From Tretioscincus oriximinensis (lineage: Eukaryota > Chordata > Lepidosauria > Squamata > Gymnophthalmidae), in contig JAJVDF010000124.1 in the NCBI GenBank assembly GCA_022410635.1, positions 2,334,514-2,398,513 of the forward strand: a DNA stretch of 64,000 bases, written 5' to 3'. The translations under genes and the position numbers were made by a program. The notes beneath the pieces are model-generated. The model had not been told where the DNA came from and ran no database searches. It was given only the letters and a program-made list of their open reading frames with translations. The stretch's first letter is position 1, and every line of letters starts with the position of its first letter. This document shows, one piece after another, positions 8,435-19,085 of the stretch.

Positions 8435-11400
8435 CTAGAAAGGAAAGAAGGCACAGAATAAATATCAGGACAAAACGATGTTTCTGTGTCAGAAAAAATA
8501 CATTCTGAATTGCGTGGCTTGCGGAGAAGGTAATCTGAAACCTTGGGAAGTCTGTGCCCTGGAAAATTCTCCTGAATTTGTTTTCCAACAAGTATATCCG
8601 GATGACTTTTTAAAAAGCAGCATAAGAATCAATCTGTGGTAACTAGAATGGATGCTCAGATGTGTCCCTCTGGGTAGGAGGGACAGGTAGGATAATTCTG
8701 GAATGTATTTGCAGAGTGATCGTTTGGCCTTTGTCTTGGCTGGAAGACACCAGGCTGCAATGTTTAGGCCTCTTACATAAGCACAAAAGAACATAAAAGA
8801 AGCCCTGCTGAGCTCACCTAGTCCTGTTTTCTGTCTCACCCAGAGGCCCAACAATTGTACCTGAGCAGCCTGAAGAGAAGGCAGCCAAACCCTCTTTTCT
8901 TCCAGACACATTGCAAATGGTATTTCATCTTGGAGACAATATCAAAAGATCCATCCCAGTAGCTATTTATACCCTTAGGGTCCATGAACTTGTCTGGTTC
9001 TGTCTTAAAGCTATCCAGGCTGTTAGCTACCACCAGTTCTTCTGAAAGTAAATTCTATAGGAAATTCTACTTTCTGTTGTCTGTCCTCACTCTTCTGCCT
9101 ATCAGTTTCTAGGAATGCCCCCTAGTCCTAGCGGATAGAGAAAATAGTTTTCTTCCATTCTCCTTATCCATTCCATGCATGATTATATACGCATCAATCA
9201 GATCACCTCTGAAATGCCTTTTTNGGCTGAAGAGGCCCAGACGTTGCAGCCTGACTTCATAAGGGAAGTGCTCCAGACCTTTGATCATTCTTGTTGCCCA
9301 TTTCTGCACCTTCTCTAGTTCCACAATATCCTCTTTGAGATGTGGTGACCAGAATTATACACACCTTCGAAAGATGGCAGCTAAGTGGTGCTCTAACTGA
9401 AGTATATATAATCGTGCATGGGATGGATAAGGTGATTAGAGAAAAAATATTTCCTTTTTCACACAACACTAGGACTAGAGGGCATTCCTTGATCTTAACA
9501 GATAAGGGAAAGTATTCATTCACCCAGAGAGGCCATGGTCTGTGGAATTCACTTTCAGAGGAGGAGGTGGTGGGAGCCTGGATAGCGTCAAGATTAGATG
9601 AGTTCATGGAAGACAGGGGCATTAATGGCTATTAGATGGGGGGAAATAGGCAGAATTTCTGAACTACCATTTGCAGAGAGTGGAGACCAGGTGAGGGTTT
9701 TGCCTTCTTGTGTTTGAGATGCCCAGGAGCAATTGGTGGGCCGCAGGGTGATACCAAAGGCCAGACTAGATGGGACTCCTCTTAGGTTCGTAAATTGCTC
9801 TCTTTTGCATTCTCTGGNTTAGAAACACACACGCATGCACACGCTGTGCTTTCCCATTCTTGAAAGTGAATTAAAATTTAGGTGTAATTCGGGCCCGTAG
9901 GGTGGTGTGTGCATATGCCACTGTTCCTTTCCTCAACAGCATGATGCAAAACTTACTGTAAGGGAAAAACCGGACTCGCATGATGATCTCGCGTGCTGTT
10001 TTCAAGATCTCCACCGCCTGGACAAAGAAAACAAGTAACCAACCATTGAAATAAAAGCAGTTGTTACATTGGGTCACGTGACGTAAGAGAACGGATTTGA
10101 AAAACAGATTCCATCACAAAGCACATCCATTCGTTGATCTCCCTGGGCACTGTTCAGTCTCAAACCATTACGTGGCGTCTTATGTGCCCCTGGGTTGGCC
10201 TGACTGTGTCGGAAGATCTGCAGAGGAAGCCCTTCTGGTTGTATCACTCGTTTCAACAGTTAAAAGGGCGGCCTGGTAGCCCCTAGGCAATGAAATAGGC
10301 TCCTCCCCCTGGACGTACGCAGGGCACCTTCACTAGTGATGTACTTCCACAACAGCGAGGATGCATCTACATCCCCTTTGGTTAAGAAGGCAACTTGTTC
10401 TCCCATATTCAGCCATAGTTATTGCTTTTAGGGTATTGTGGAACTAGAGAAGGTGCAGAAAAGAGCAATGAGAATGATCAAAGGACTGGAACACCTCTCT
10501 GATGAAGTCAGGGTGCATGATTGGGTCTCTTCAGCATTGAAAGACAGTGTCGAAGTGTATAAAATTATGCATGGGATGAATAAGGTGAATAGAGAAAAAA
10601 TAGGACCAGGGGGCATAGGACCTAGGACAAAGTATTTTTTCACCCAGAGAGTAATCGGTATGTGGAATTTACTTCCAGAAGAGGTGGTGGTAACTAGTAG
10701 CCTGGATAACTTTAAGACATGATTAGACAGGTTTATGGTCACCAAGGGTCTAAATAGCTACTAGGATGGATTTTTGATGCTGCCTCCAGGACGGAGCAAC
10801 GGGCAGGATTCGTGAAACACCATTTGCAGGGAGTCAAGAACAGGTGAAGATTTTGCCTTCTTCTTCTTCTTGAGATGCCCAGGTGCAACTGGTGGGCCTC
10901 TGTGTGAGACAGAAGGCTGGACTAGATGGGCTCTGGCCCCTTTCANCAGGGCTCCTATTATTACATTCTTAGACTCTCTACTCATAAGAACATAAGAACA
11001 TAAAAAGAGCCATACTGGATCAGGCCACAGCCCGTCAAGTCCAGCATTCTGTGTCACACAGAGGCCCACCAGATGCACCTGGGCAGTCCGAACAGAGGAA
11101 AGTAAAATATGCTGCTCCTGTTCGTGACTCCCTGCAAATGGTATTTCAAGAGTCCAGACAACTATCTTAGTATCCATTTATACCCTTAGTGTCCATAAAC
11201 CTGTCTAGTCCTGTCTTGAAACTATCCAAGCTGTTAGCTACCACTACCTCTTCAGGAAGTAAATTCCACAGGCCGATGACCCTCTGGGTGAAAAAATACT
11301 TTCCTTTGTCTGTTCTCGCTTTTCTACCGAACAGTTTTAGGGAGTGCCCTCTGGTCCTTGTGTTGTGTGATAGAGAAAACATTTTTTCTCTATTCACTCT

Positions 11401-14400
11401 GTCGATCCCATGCATGATTTTGTACACTTCAATCAGATCACCCCTCAAACGTCTCCTTTCAAGGCTGAAGAGGCCCAGACGTTGCAGCCTTGCTTCGTAA
11501 GGGAGGTGCTCCAGACCCTTGATCATTTTTGTTGCCCTTTTCTGCACCTTCTCCAGTTCCAAAATATCCCTCTTGAGATGTGGTGACCAGAATTGAACAC
11601 AGTATTCCAAATGTGGCCTCACCACAGATTTATAAAGAGGCAAAACAACATTTGCTGACTTGTTTTCGATTCCTTTCCTAATTATCCCCAACATGGAATT
11701 TGCCTTTTTTGCNGCTGCTGCACACTGGGTTGACATTTTCATTGAATTGTCCACTAACACCCCAAGATCCTTTTCTTGTTCGGTCACAGAAAGCTTGGTT
11801 CCCATCAGGTGGTAGGAGTATTTTGGGTTCTTTGCCCCAATATGCATGACCTTGCACTTGCTTAAGTTGAAGTGCATTTGCCACTTTGATGCCCACTCAC
11901 CCAATTTCAGTACATCACTCTGGAGTGCCTTACAATCATTTTCAGTTTTCACTANCCTGAACAGTTTAGTGTCGTCAGCAAACTTGGCTGCTTCACTATT
12001 TACCTCGGCATCCAGATCATTTATAAATANATTGAAAAGCAAGGGTCCCAGTACAGATCCCTGGGGTGCCCCACTTCTTACCTCTTTCCACTCAGAGAAC
12101 TGTCCATTTAATACTACCCTCTGTTTTCTATCTTTTGGCCAGTTTCCAATCCAGGACAAAGTCTGTCCTCTTATACCATGAGTACTTTTCTGCATATATC
12201 TGATTGCAAAATCTTTACCCAGCTACACCTCTTCCTTCCACTTAAAAAGATTAACTTTTTTACAGAACTGAACTTGACCTGATTAATCCCCTCNCCCACA
12301 TTTGCATGTCTGTTGTTATTGCTACTCATAGTCTGTCTCTGGCAGTTGTTTCCCAGCATACAAAGAACTTGATCCTATTTCTTGTTAGTCTCTCAAGTGC
12401 TACAAGACCCCCTTGATACATTATGGGAAAGATACCTTACCTTGCTATGTTCAATATCCTGGAAGTCGACATCATTCACAGACAAAACCTGGTCTCCTTC
12501 TTGCAATCCAGCACGATGAGCGTCAGAATCAGGAATGACCTGGATTAAGCAAGTCAATCATAGCATCATGTAGGTCAAGAAAATCTGCTTTCGCTCTCTA
12601 TGTACTCTTAAATACCAGATGAGATCCTGGAGAATGACCGTAATGAAGATTTTGGTTACTTTGGTCGACAAACATTGNAAAAACGAGACGTGCCTGAGGG
12701 CAGTAATGGGCTGNACGGGGGTCAACTAACTGGATCTGAATCCATACAAGATGGCGGTGCTGTGTGTTACAGCATCCTGAGACCATGAAGTGGGGAGACA
12801 TCCTGTCCCAGGTGGGGTAGAATTGCCCTATAAGGGAACAGGTGCAGAATCTGACGCTGCTTCTGGATCCTGTGCTGATGCTTGAAGATCAAATGGAGGC
12901 AGCTACATCTAGTTCACCAGTTACAACCATTTCTGCACAGGGACAATCTGCCTACAGTAATCCATTCTCTAGTAACTTCAAAGGTATTAACTCTAACCTA
13001 TAAAGATCTAAATAACTTGAGTCTCAAATACCTATAAGAAGGCCTTCTCCCAAGTCTTAAGATTTGCAGAGGTGGCCCTCCTAGTTTGCCACCACATTAG
13101 GGCCTTCTCTGAGGCAGCCCCCAGACTGTGGAACTGTCTCCCCTTGAGGTGCGTCAATCACCATCTCTGAATTCATTCATAAGACTCCTGAAGACTCACC
13201 TCTTTCACCCGGCCTTTGACTAAAAAAACTGCCGTCCCTTCACTACTTTCAGTCATCTTTTTAAAATGTCATTCTGTTTTTAATGTTAACTGCCCTGAGA
13301 CCTTTGGGTATAGGGCAGTAAAGAAAGGCAAATAAATAAGAAAATATTAGCTTTGGAAAATTCCATCAATGCAGCAGGATACGTATTTACTATTGCAGAA
13401 AGAGGATCTGGTTTAGGATAAGGAAATCCTACCACCAAATAATATTACAGGACACAGCAAGGCCAAGAGATCGAACCCACCTTGGAAATGAAGATCCCCA
13501 GCTGGGAAGCTTTTCCTCCTCGAATGTTAAAGCCCAGCTAGGAAAGAGAAAAAAAGAACAGATAATGAACTTGAATATTGCCCTTGAAAGTCACCTACCA
13601 TATTTATATATATTATCTCTATGGGGATAAAAAAGATATAAAAAATGAAATTAGGAATATTAGAAAAGTATAATATCTTGAAAGAAACTAGAAGATTATA
13701 CAGAAGTGGTATAGAATTAGCACATTTATTTCCATATATAAATGGTTGCCAACAAAGAGGATTATATTACCATAAGGTCTGAGAATGGGAAAAGTGAAAT
13801 TGTACAATAGAAGAAGAACAAGAATCTGGTTTTTATACCCCGTAGATACAAGAAGAAATAAATTTCATACAAGTTGCTTTAACAATGCATACATACCTGA
13901 ATTATCTCCAATCAACAGAACAAATAGAAATAAAATTGTAAAATTGGAACAGTTTTTTTGAGCAACAACAACAACAAAAGACTATTGGCCCTGAAACTCT
14001 TTTGGCCCCTCAGAAAAGATCTTTTGATCTACAGCACCTGAGACACTGTGTGCTTGTTTGCTGATACTGGATTCAACCCCCAGGGATAGGACAGGCCAAT
14101 GGTTTGCTATTTTATAATCATAACCAGAAACTACCAGCATTGACGAATGAAAGGATTGTGTGAGAATTCATGGGGCTTCTTTGAAGTCTTAAAAGCATAG
14201 CAAATCCCACTTTTATCCGATATGGGGTGTGCTGAATCAAAGACACTTTGTAAATTTATAAAAAATATGAAGCCTAGCTAGTCCCTTATATACCCCTGGA
14301 ATAAAAGGCCTTTTCCAATCTACAAGATCCCAAATAGATTGTAGGAGAAGAAGAGAAGGGGGGAATTTCCCCAAAGACACTCAACATATCTGTGATAAAG

Positions 14401-16864
14401 CAACTCTGTTAATACAGAAAATGGAAAATGGGTAAAAGCTTAACAATTGGGCTGTCGCCCTACTACACTTTAGAGAGGGTTTGTGACTTACCTGAGCCCC
14501 TGGTGGCTTTTTCAGCACAATGGTACGAGGCAGGAACTGGGTCAGCTCATTGTTGTAATCCGAATGATAAATCCTCTTAAGGAAAAAGAAAAGCACATAT
14601 TGCAGACAAAATGGCCTGTGCCCTGTCAATGAAAGAAATTATTGTGTCCTCATATTTACCTACACTAGTGTATCTATACATTATATAGGGTCACTACACA
14701 CACAGCGATCTATTTCAATTGTCTATTTATTTTAATGTTGGTGGTTATGGCTGACTAATAATGAAAAAGCCCCAAAGTCAGTACCTCAGAAAATTAGAAC
14801 ATTGTGAGGAAGTTCCATATTGTAGACTCATGGGTCCGAATGGGGTCTGCCATAGTCCACGGTGGTGTGTGGAGGGCCAAACTCTGTACTGAGATATAGC
14901 CCAGGACAAGTCTCAGTGAGGACAGGGTCACACTCTAAACAAAGAAATAAATGCTTGAAATAGATCACTGTGTGGAATGAATCTGTGTAATATGACTTTC
15001 ACTATCTGAATTTACAGCAAAGGAGCTAGCAGCACTTTGAGACTAACTTGAGAAAAGTGGTTGGCATAAGCTTTCGTAGACAGGTCTACTTCTTCAGATG
15101 CTGAATTTAGCTACTGAAATCATGGCTTTACTGTTCCAATTTATTCAGATGCACTAGTGTGGACATAATATTTGCATCGAGCTCATAGAAGTAGTTAATA
15201 AGAATATTAAACTAAAATAATGAAGATGAAACCCCATACAAATAAAATAAGAACAATATTAAAGACCATTAAAAAAACTCAACAGTTCTGAGTATCTAGT
15301 TTAGAGGCTGCAGGAAGACAAAGAGATGCTTTAACTTTTCCCAGGTAAGATTATTTCTAGGTTATTCTCCAGTTAGATTCACCAATTTTATCATCAAAAG
15401 GTTCATCACCCTAATGGCCAAAGATTTCATGATTACGGAGAGGTACTTTTGTTCATCAGGCTTAGAGAAGGCAGGAGTGAAGAAGGAGATCTGGGTTTTA
15501 ATACCTCACTTTTCTCACCTGAAGGGACTTAAAGCGGTTCACAAGCTATTTTTTGCCCCTAACAAAATTAGAATTAAATTAGAGAAGTCGAACTCAAGAT
15601 TATAACAAGGTGGCATAGAACTCCGGCTCAGTTAGCCCATATATCTGGTACGCAACCACAGCGTTGGCACTGTGGCCAACATATAGGAAGCTACTTACAC
15701 ATGTGGATGGAGTGTCCTGAAGTGAATTTGTTTTGGGATAGAATTCTTCAAGAGATAAATATAGTTCTTAATACAAACATTCCTTTTTCTAAAGAGTTTT
15801 TTGTGGTGTGTCCGCTCGTGGAGGTTTTGCAACAAGGGAACGGAATCGCCCGTCGACGATTTTTTAAGTCTGAGAAAATATGGCAGAGCCACCATCTGAG
15901 ATTAGGGTCAGGTCACGTAGCCCACGATCCATCTTCTGTCATTCCAATCATGCCAGCAAGGAGCAGTTTCTCCAGATATAACTTATCTGATATGACTAAC
16001 TCTTCCACCACCAAACCACGTAATGTGCCATTCCTACAGATTTTGATTTCTATCAATTTACAAAGTCTAAATCTAAATCAGGAGNTTATATATATTGCTC
16101 AACAAGTATTTTACTAGCCAGGGGTTGGAAAGATAAAAGTATATGTTCAACAGAGGCCTGGTATGGACTGTTTAAAGAGATTATATTAAATGATTTCTTA
16201 AGGAAAAGGAAGCTAAAAACAATTAGGCGGATACCTAAGATTCCATGGGAAACCAGATGGCAAAGACTCCTGATTCATGGAATATTTAATCAAAGGAACT
16301 TTGTATTGACGCAGTCCATCGACATGATCTTTAAGAAATGTAATTTAGATAATTAGATAAAAACAGAGTGCTAATCCCTGACATTCTGCATGGGGGTAGG
16401 GGGCATTTTATTGTTTTATGTATGTTAATCATCTTACATGGATTACGTTTTATGTGTATGTCATGTTTCTTTNGTGTTATATGTGTATTTATATTTGAAA
16501 TAAAACAAAAAAAAAACCAAGGTATTTTTTGCCCAAAGACTTAAATTNTATCTTTCTCACTACATTGTGGTGGGACTCATTTATCTAATTGCAATCTCTT
16601 GCTCTCGAATAGCTGGCTTGGCTAGAGCTGAGGCCAGGAGAGGACTTCGCAAACAAGACTCTTGATGTAAAGACTATTTAACCATTGTACCACTGAGCCT
16701 CTAAATTCCCAAATGCACCAACTCTCTGAAAGATCATCCTCTTACATGCTGCTACATACCTCGTGAGGAGGGACCCAGGCAGGGGGGCTCTCATAGGGAG
16801 GCAAAAAGACAACTGGGTAATCATCATATGGAACCCGGCCACAACCGCTTCCTCCAATATCCAT
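8400..16864 (-). CDS. PDZD11: PDZD11, PDZ domain-containing protein 11 (complete, spliced)
   Basis: Six coding exons on the minus strand: complement of 16760-16864, 14492-14575, 13481-13537, 12441-12539, 9957-10017 and 8400-8434. They join in frame at consensus GT-AG sites into 146 codons plus stop, against 140 residues in the human protein; the extra six are at the amino end (MDIGGSGCGRVPYDDYPV). One PDZ domain spans about residues 48-132, with the carboxylate-binding loop as LGFN and the GLQEGDQVL and VEILKTA segments. The end RQKERTVH is the family's own. PDZD11 is a small adaptor that binds PLEKHA-family proteins at junctions and the carboxy tails of plasma-membrane pumps and transporters (established knowledge). 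The gene lies head to head with KIF4A, as in mammals. Introns contain CR1, L1, SINE and MITE copies but none breaks an exon. Confidence 0.96.
8775..9362 (-). mobile_element. CR1 LINE fragment, in PDZD11 intron 6
   Basis: Antisense to the window, so sense to PDZD11. The 3' block (gaacataaaagaagccctgc on +) and the ORF2 end (complement encodes LEKVQKWATRMIKGLEHFPY) are recognisable with several frameshifts. It faces the plus-strand CR1 piece at 9.4 kb with only ~35 bases between their truncated 5' sides. Confidence 0.8.
9398..9795 (+). mobile_element. CR1 LINE fragment
   Basis: Sense-strand CR1 end: the region encoding HGMDKVIREKIFPFSHNTRT is followed by the 3' UTR block ending ggccagactagatgggactc. 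Same subfamily as the adjacent minus copy, so the pair forms an imperfect inverted repeat in PDZD11 intron 6. Confidence 0.8.
9957..10017 (-). CDS. PDZD11: PDZD11 exon 6
   Basis: Encodes AVEILKTAREIIMRVRFFPY, the last helix and strand of the PDZ fold, plus the first base of the next codon. Acceptor GTCCAG, donor GTAAGT. Confidence 0.95.
10435..10970 (+). mobile_element. CR1 LINE fragment
   Basis: Begins in the region encoding ELEKVQKRAMRMIKGLEHLS and runs to the CR1 3' end, with an internal deletion of the LFSLERRR part. It is tail to tail with the longer CR1 that begins at 10985. Confidence 0.85.
10985..12215 (-). mobile_element. CR1 LINE, 3' 1.2 kb with intact ORF2 end
   Basis: Longest and best-kept CR1 in the window, antisense to the window and sense to PDZD11 in its intron 5. 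One uninterrupted frame of 342 codons (complement of 11167-12195) covers RT motif B (GAPQGSVLGPLLFN), the catalytic FADD box, the thumb and the CR1 carboxy end. Only single-base N calls disturb it. 5'-truncated, so it lacks ORF1, the endonuclease and the first RT motifs. Absence of frameshifts suggests a fairly recent insertion. Confidence 0.93.
12441..12539 (-). CDS. PDZD11: PDZD11 exon 5
   Basis: 33 codons, VIPDSDAHRAGLQEGDQVLS to DFQDIEHSK, the PDZ core. Acceptor AATCCAG, donor GTAAGG, phase 0 at both ends. Confidence 0.95.
12990..13345 (+). repeat. Interspersed repeat ending in SINE-type tail
   Basis: Contains the motif GGCCTTCTCTGAGGCAGC with tgtggaactgtctcccctt, also present near 24.12 kb. 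It ends with CTGCCCTGAGACCTTTGGGT and an A/T-rich run, the tail shared by the SINEs here. It probably derives from a LINE/SINE 3' end whose family I cannot name. Confidence 0.55.
13481..13537 (-). CDS. PDZD11: PDZD11 exon 4
   Basis: 19 codons, LGFNIRGGKASQLGIFISK, the carboxylate-binding loop and second strand of the PDZ domain. Acceptor TTTCCTAG, donor GTGGGT. Confidence 0.96.
13640..13950 (+). mobile_element. Degenerate L1-like ORF2 fragment
   Basis: A/T-rich piece in PDZD11 intron 3 whose + strand can be read, through frameshifts, as the Cys/His/Trp-containing end of L1-type ORF2 (motif like C..RGLYYH.....W). Very decayed. Confidence 0.35.
14492..14575 (-). CDS. PDZD11: PDZD11 exon 3
   Basis: 28 codons, RIYHSDYNNELTQFLPRTIV then LKKPPGAQ, leading into the PDZ domain. 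Acceptor TTCCTTAAG, donor GTAAGT. Confidence 0.96.
14683..14990. mobile_element. MITE-like element with terminal inverted repeats
   Basis: Ends are inverted copies of ACAGnGATCTATTTCAA... (about 14697-14730) and ...TTGAAATAGATCACTGTGTGG (about 14955-14976). The middle (14830-14930) contains one arm of the palindrome seen at 335-499. Similar end sequences occur at about 30.55 and 45.61-45.76 kb, so this is a small family. No coding capacity. Confidence 0.6.
15000..15115 (-). repeat. Fragment of a sauropsid interspersed repeat
   Basis: Carries the block tttgagactaacttgagaaa followed by aagctttcgtagac and acttcttcagatgc, also seen as an inverted pair near 54.42-54.54 kb. Family not named. Confidence 0.5.
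15484..16640 (-). repeat. SINE (type 2) split by an L1 insertion
   Basis: The + strand has the complement of the SINE tail TGCTTTGAGTCCCTTnGGTG at about 15520-15541 and, beyond the L1 insertion, the complement of the SINE body (gaatagctggcttggctag, about 16606-16624). A contiguous copy of the same SINE at 51.37-51.63 kb shows the two halves belong together. Confidence 0.7.
15559..16517 (+). mobile_element. L1-type LINE, 3' end, with 17-bp target-site duplication
   Basis: Flanked by CAAGCTATTTTTTGCCC (15542-15558) and CAAGGTATTTTTTGCCC (16518-16534), one mismatch. Starts in the ORF2 carboxy end, where a frame-shifted reading gives the Cys/His-rich motif followed by HMWMECPEVNLFWDRILQEI, and finishes in AAATAAAAC plus a poly-A run. 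5'-truncated; coding capacity lost. Confidence 0.85.
16760..16864 (-). CDS. PDZD11: PDZD11 exon 2 (first coding exon)
   Basis: 35 codons starting at ATG (complement of 16862-16864): MDIGGSGCGRVPYDDYPVVF then LPPYESPPAWVPPHE. Donor GTATGT. The exon probably begins at 16904 after the acceptor TTATCTCTTTCTAG, giving a 40-base UTR part. The amino end is longer and Gly-rich compared with the human start, but all following residues align. Confidence 0.94.
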
Positions 16865-17049
16865 CCTGTAATCAGCCCAAGCTGAGGAAGCCAAATTGAG
16901 TTCTCTAGAAAGAGATAAGATAACTTTTCAGAGCAGAATAAAATCCATGGCCGGGATGCTGTTTTAAAATCCGCTTCTTCTACATCTCTTCCGCTCAGGC
17001 AACTTCAGAATACGGAAGCCACTGCAAAGCTGAGGTTCCTTTCTCCTGG

Positions 17050-17440
17050 GTTTCCAAGTTTTACTTCCTTGCAAACACTCCTGTTGCAGTGAGACGATAC
17101 AGACAGGCTACTGGTTCTCCACAATAACAAACCAATCTCCTTCCAGTTTCTCTTCTTCCAGCACAATTTCTGTTTCCAGTTTTATCGTTCTCCATTGTAT
17201 TTCTGCCTGCTTTTCTATGCTGTTTTTTTAGCAGTAACAGGTGAACGAAGTAAAACAGAGCTGCTGATGTGCTGGCAGTGGGGCCTGCTGGGAAGTGTAG
17301 TCCGAGCAATGGAAGCCTCTTCTGCCCAGCCTGCATGGGCCCCTGCCCCATAGATTACAATTCCCAGCTTGCACCACAGCTAGGGAATCTCTTTAGCTGA
17401 TCTGTGCCCAGTCCTGCCCACAGGAAGTTGGTTGGGGGTC
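17050..17440 (+). repeat. Repeat family Z, copy B
   Basis: Same order of landmarks as copy A: ACTGGTTCTCCACAATAACA, CCAGTTTTATCGTTCTCC, GCTGGGAAGTGTAGTCCGAG, GATTACAATTCCCAGCTTGC, GCCCAGTCCTGCCCACAGGA. Lies in PDZD11 intron 1, ~340 bases from its exon 1. Confidence 0.75.
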
Positions 17441-17777
17441 CCATCTATAGGGAAAGGGAATTTTTTCCCCCGGCAATTGCAGGTGAATTGCTTTGCCTCA
17501 ATCCCTTTGCTCCAGAGGCCCCTTCTGCCCACTAGCTGCACGCAAACATTCATCACCCGAATTTCAGCTGGTGCCTTGGCCCAGGGCAGGGCTGNGTATG
17601 AAGCAGGCTGGGCAGACGCCAGGCTGCAACCAGGCCAGGCAGCTGCACCCCCTAAGCAGCAAAGTTTGCACCATCCAAGGGCTCTGGGATTGCGAAGCCT
17701 TGGGAGACCTTCGCAGCCAACCCCGAAGGCTCCTTCTGGGCGGCAGGATCCCTGTTTGCTGCCCTTCTTGCACTTAC

Positions 17778-18050
17778 CCTATGCGTAAAATCAGCCGCCC
17801 CAAGAATGATCAGCTGCGGCTTCCGCTTGACTTCCAACCAGCTGGGCTAGAGATTCAGGCTCTGCGAAGCACGAGGCCACGCCTACCCGACCTTTGGTCC
17901 AATCCTGAAAGGCCCTGCGTCGGCAATCCCTCCATTCCAAAGGAAAGGTTGCCAGTTCTCTTGCCCGATTGGCTGGTTGGTAGGAAGGAGGCGGGACACC
18001 GCTGGTCTCCAGATGTGTGGTCTGGAACTACAATCCCCATGATTCCCTGC
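17778..18050 (-). promoter_or_regulatory. PDZD11: Probable PDZD11 exon 1 and promoter
   Basis: On the minus strand a strong donor (CGCATAGG|GTAAGTGC, boundary at 17778) closes a G/C-rich segment. Reading downstream on that strand there is a ZNF143-like site (complement of 18026-18046, ACTACAATCCCCATGATTCC on +), a GC box (complement of 17987-17994), a CCAAT box (complement of 17967-17971), an ETS-like CGGAAG, and then the donor. This fits a TATA-less housekeeping promoter with a short untranslated exon 1. The exact start site is not visible. Confidence 0.6.
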
Positions 18051-18224
18051 CGGGCAACTTTTTTTTATGAATGAGTGAAGCGTGCTTCTATTGCTGCAGG
18101 ATATAGTGGGCGGGATTTTACTATGGAAGCAATATTTCTGCGCCCTGGTTGGGTACAGAGAGAAGCTCAAAGGTGGTTTTTTTATTTTTATAAATAATTA
18201 TCAGGTGCCAATCTTGTTTTGAAC

Positions 18225-18375
18225 ATAAGAACCCAGGAACCGAAGGGGAGCCCTAGCCCTGGGGGTGTGTGAAGGCTCTTTAGTCAGTCTGAGCCCAGTC
18301 GAGTCCCACCCACAGGAAACATTTTTTCTCCTTACAAGAAGGCGGCTGCTGGACCAGACTGTACCAACACACATG
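18225..18375 (+). repeat. Repeat family Z, partial copy E
   Basis: Matches only the last third of the family: GAGCCCAGTCGAGTCCCACC, CACAGGAAACATTTTTTCTC and the following GGCGGCTGCTGGACCAGACT. The opposed motif pair is absent. Confidence 0.55.
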
Positions 18376-18877
18376 GAATAAAAGCAGCTCAAAAGCAGCT
18401 TGGGGCCAGTACTTTATGGACACTACTGGTTCTTATCCTATCCCACATTTAATACGGATTAGAGACTGTAGGCTGTGGATCTTCCCACTTGTAAACTGTA
18501 CTTATTCCACTTCTTTTCCCAGTGTCTGTCTGTAACCACAATTAACCTCCTACAAGCCTATGTAAAATGTTTATTGTTATTGTTATTATGGTTATTATTA
18601 TTGTTATTATTGTTAATCGCCTGACTAACTTTTATCTTTTTAGTGCGGTGGTAAGAGATTTTCCTCCAGCGACTTAAAGGCAAGGAGAGAGTAATTCAAG
18701 AAGCGTTCCCGTCGTTTCTGTTCCGCGTGTGACTCTATCCTTGACAAGTTAACGTAGATCTACGTGTCGCCGTAGTCGCCTGATGACGCCGTGTCGTTGC
18801 GCACAGGGACGTGGTAGGCGTGGCACGCCTCTAGCTCCGCCCTTTCCCTTCGTCAGCAAGTAAATGCCCGGATGCTG

Positions 18878-18892
18878 CCCGCTGCATTTGAA
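18878..18892 (+). promoter_or_regulatory. KIF4A: CDE/CHR-like cell-cycle element of KIF4A
   Basis: CCCGC (18878-18882), a 4-base spacer TGCA and TTTGAA (18887-18892). TTTGAA is the canonical CHR bound by DREAM/MuvB complexes at G2/M genes, and a G/C-rich CDE four bases upstream is the classic arrangement. Here the CDE is in the complementary orientation. It sits inside a CpG-rich stretch just before the presumed KIF4A start site. Confidence 0.55.
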
Positions 18893-19085
18893 AATTGAGA
18901 TAGCCTATTCGTGCTGGGTGGCGCGAGCGTCGGCGTCGGTTGCGGTGGTTGCAGCCCGTTGGTTGCGGTTGTTGAGGAGAAGGGTCCCTTGGCGCCGGTT
19001 AGTCTCCGGGGCCGCCGACGACCGAGTAGTAGCGGGTCTGCCTCTGTCGCCAGGCGTTTAGGCTTCTCTCCCCGGGAGCCCTGAG
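18893..19085 (+). other. KIF4A: KIF4A exon 1 (5' UTR, start approximate)
   Basis: CpG-rich sequence ending at a good donor, CCCTGAG|GTGAGCAGG (exon end 19085). The first coding exon at 22912 begins with a short untranslated leader, so an upstream non-coding exon is required and this is the only strong candidate. The 5' limit is inferred from the CHR element. Confidence 0.6.

Noticed and set aside
18864..19061. 65-codon open frame in the KIF4A first exon region
   Set aside because: CpG-island composition, Arg/Ala/Val-rich, no family resemblance. KIF4A coding clearly starts in exon 2; at most this is an upstream ORF.
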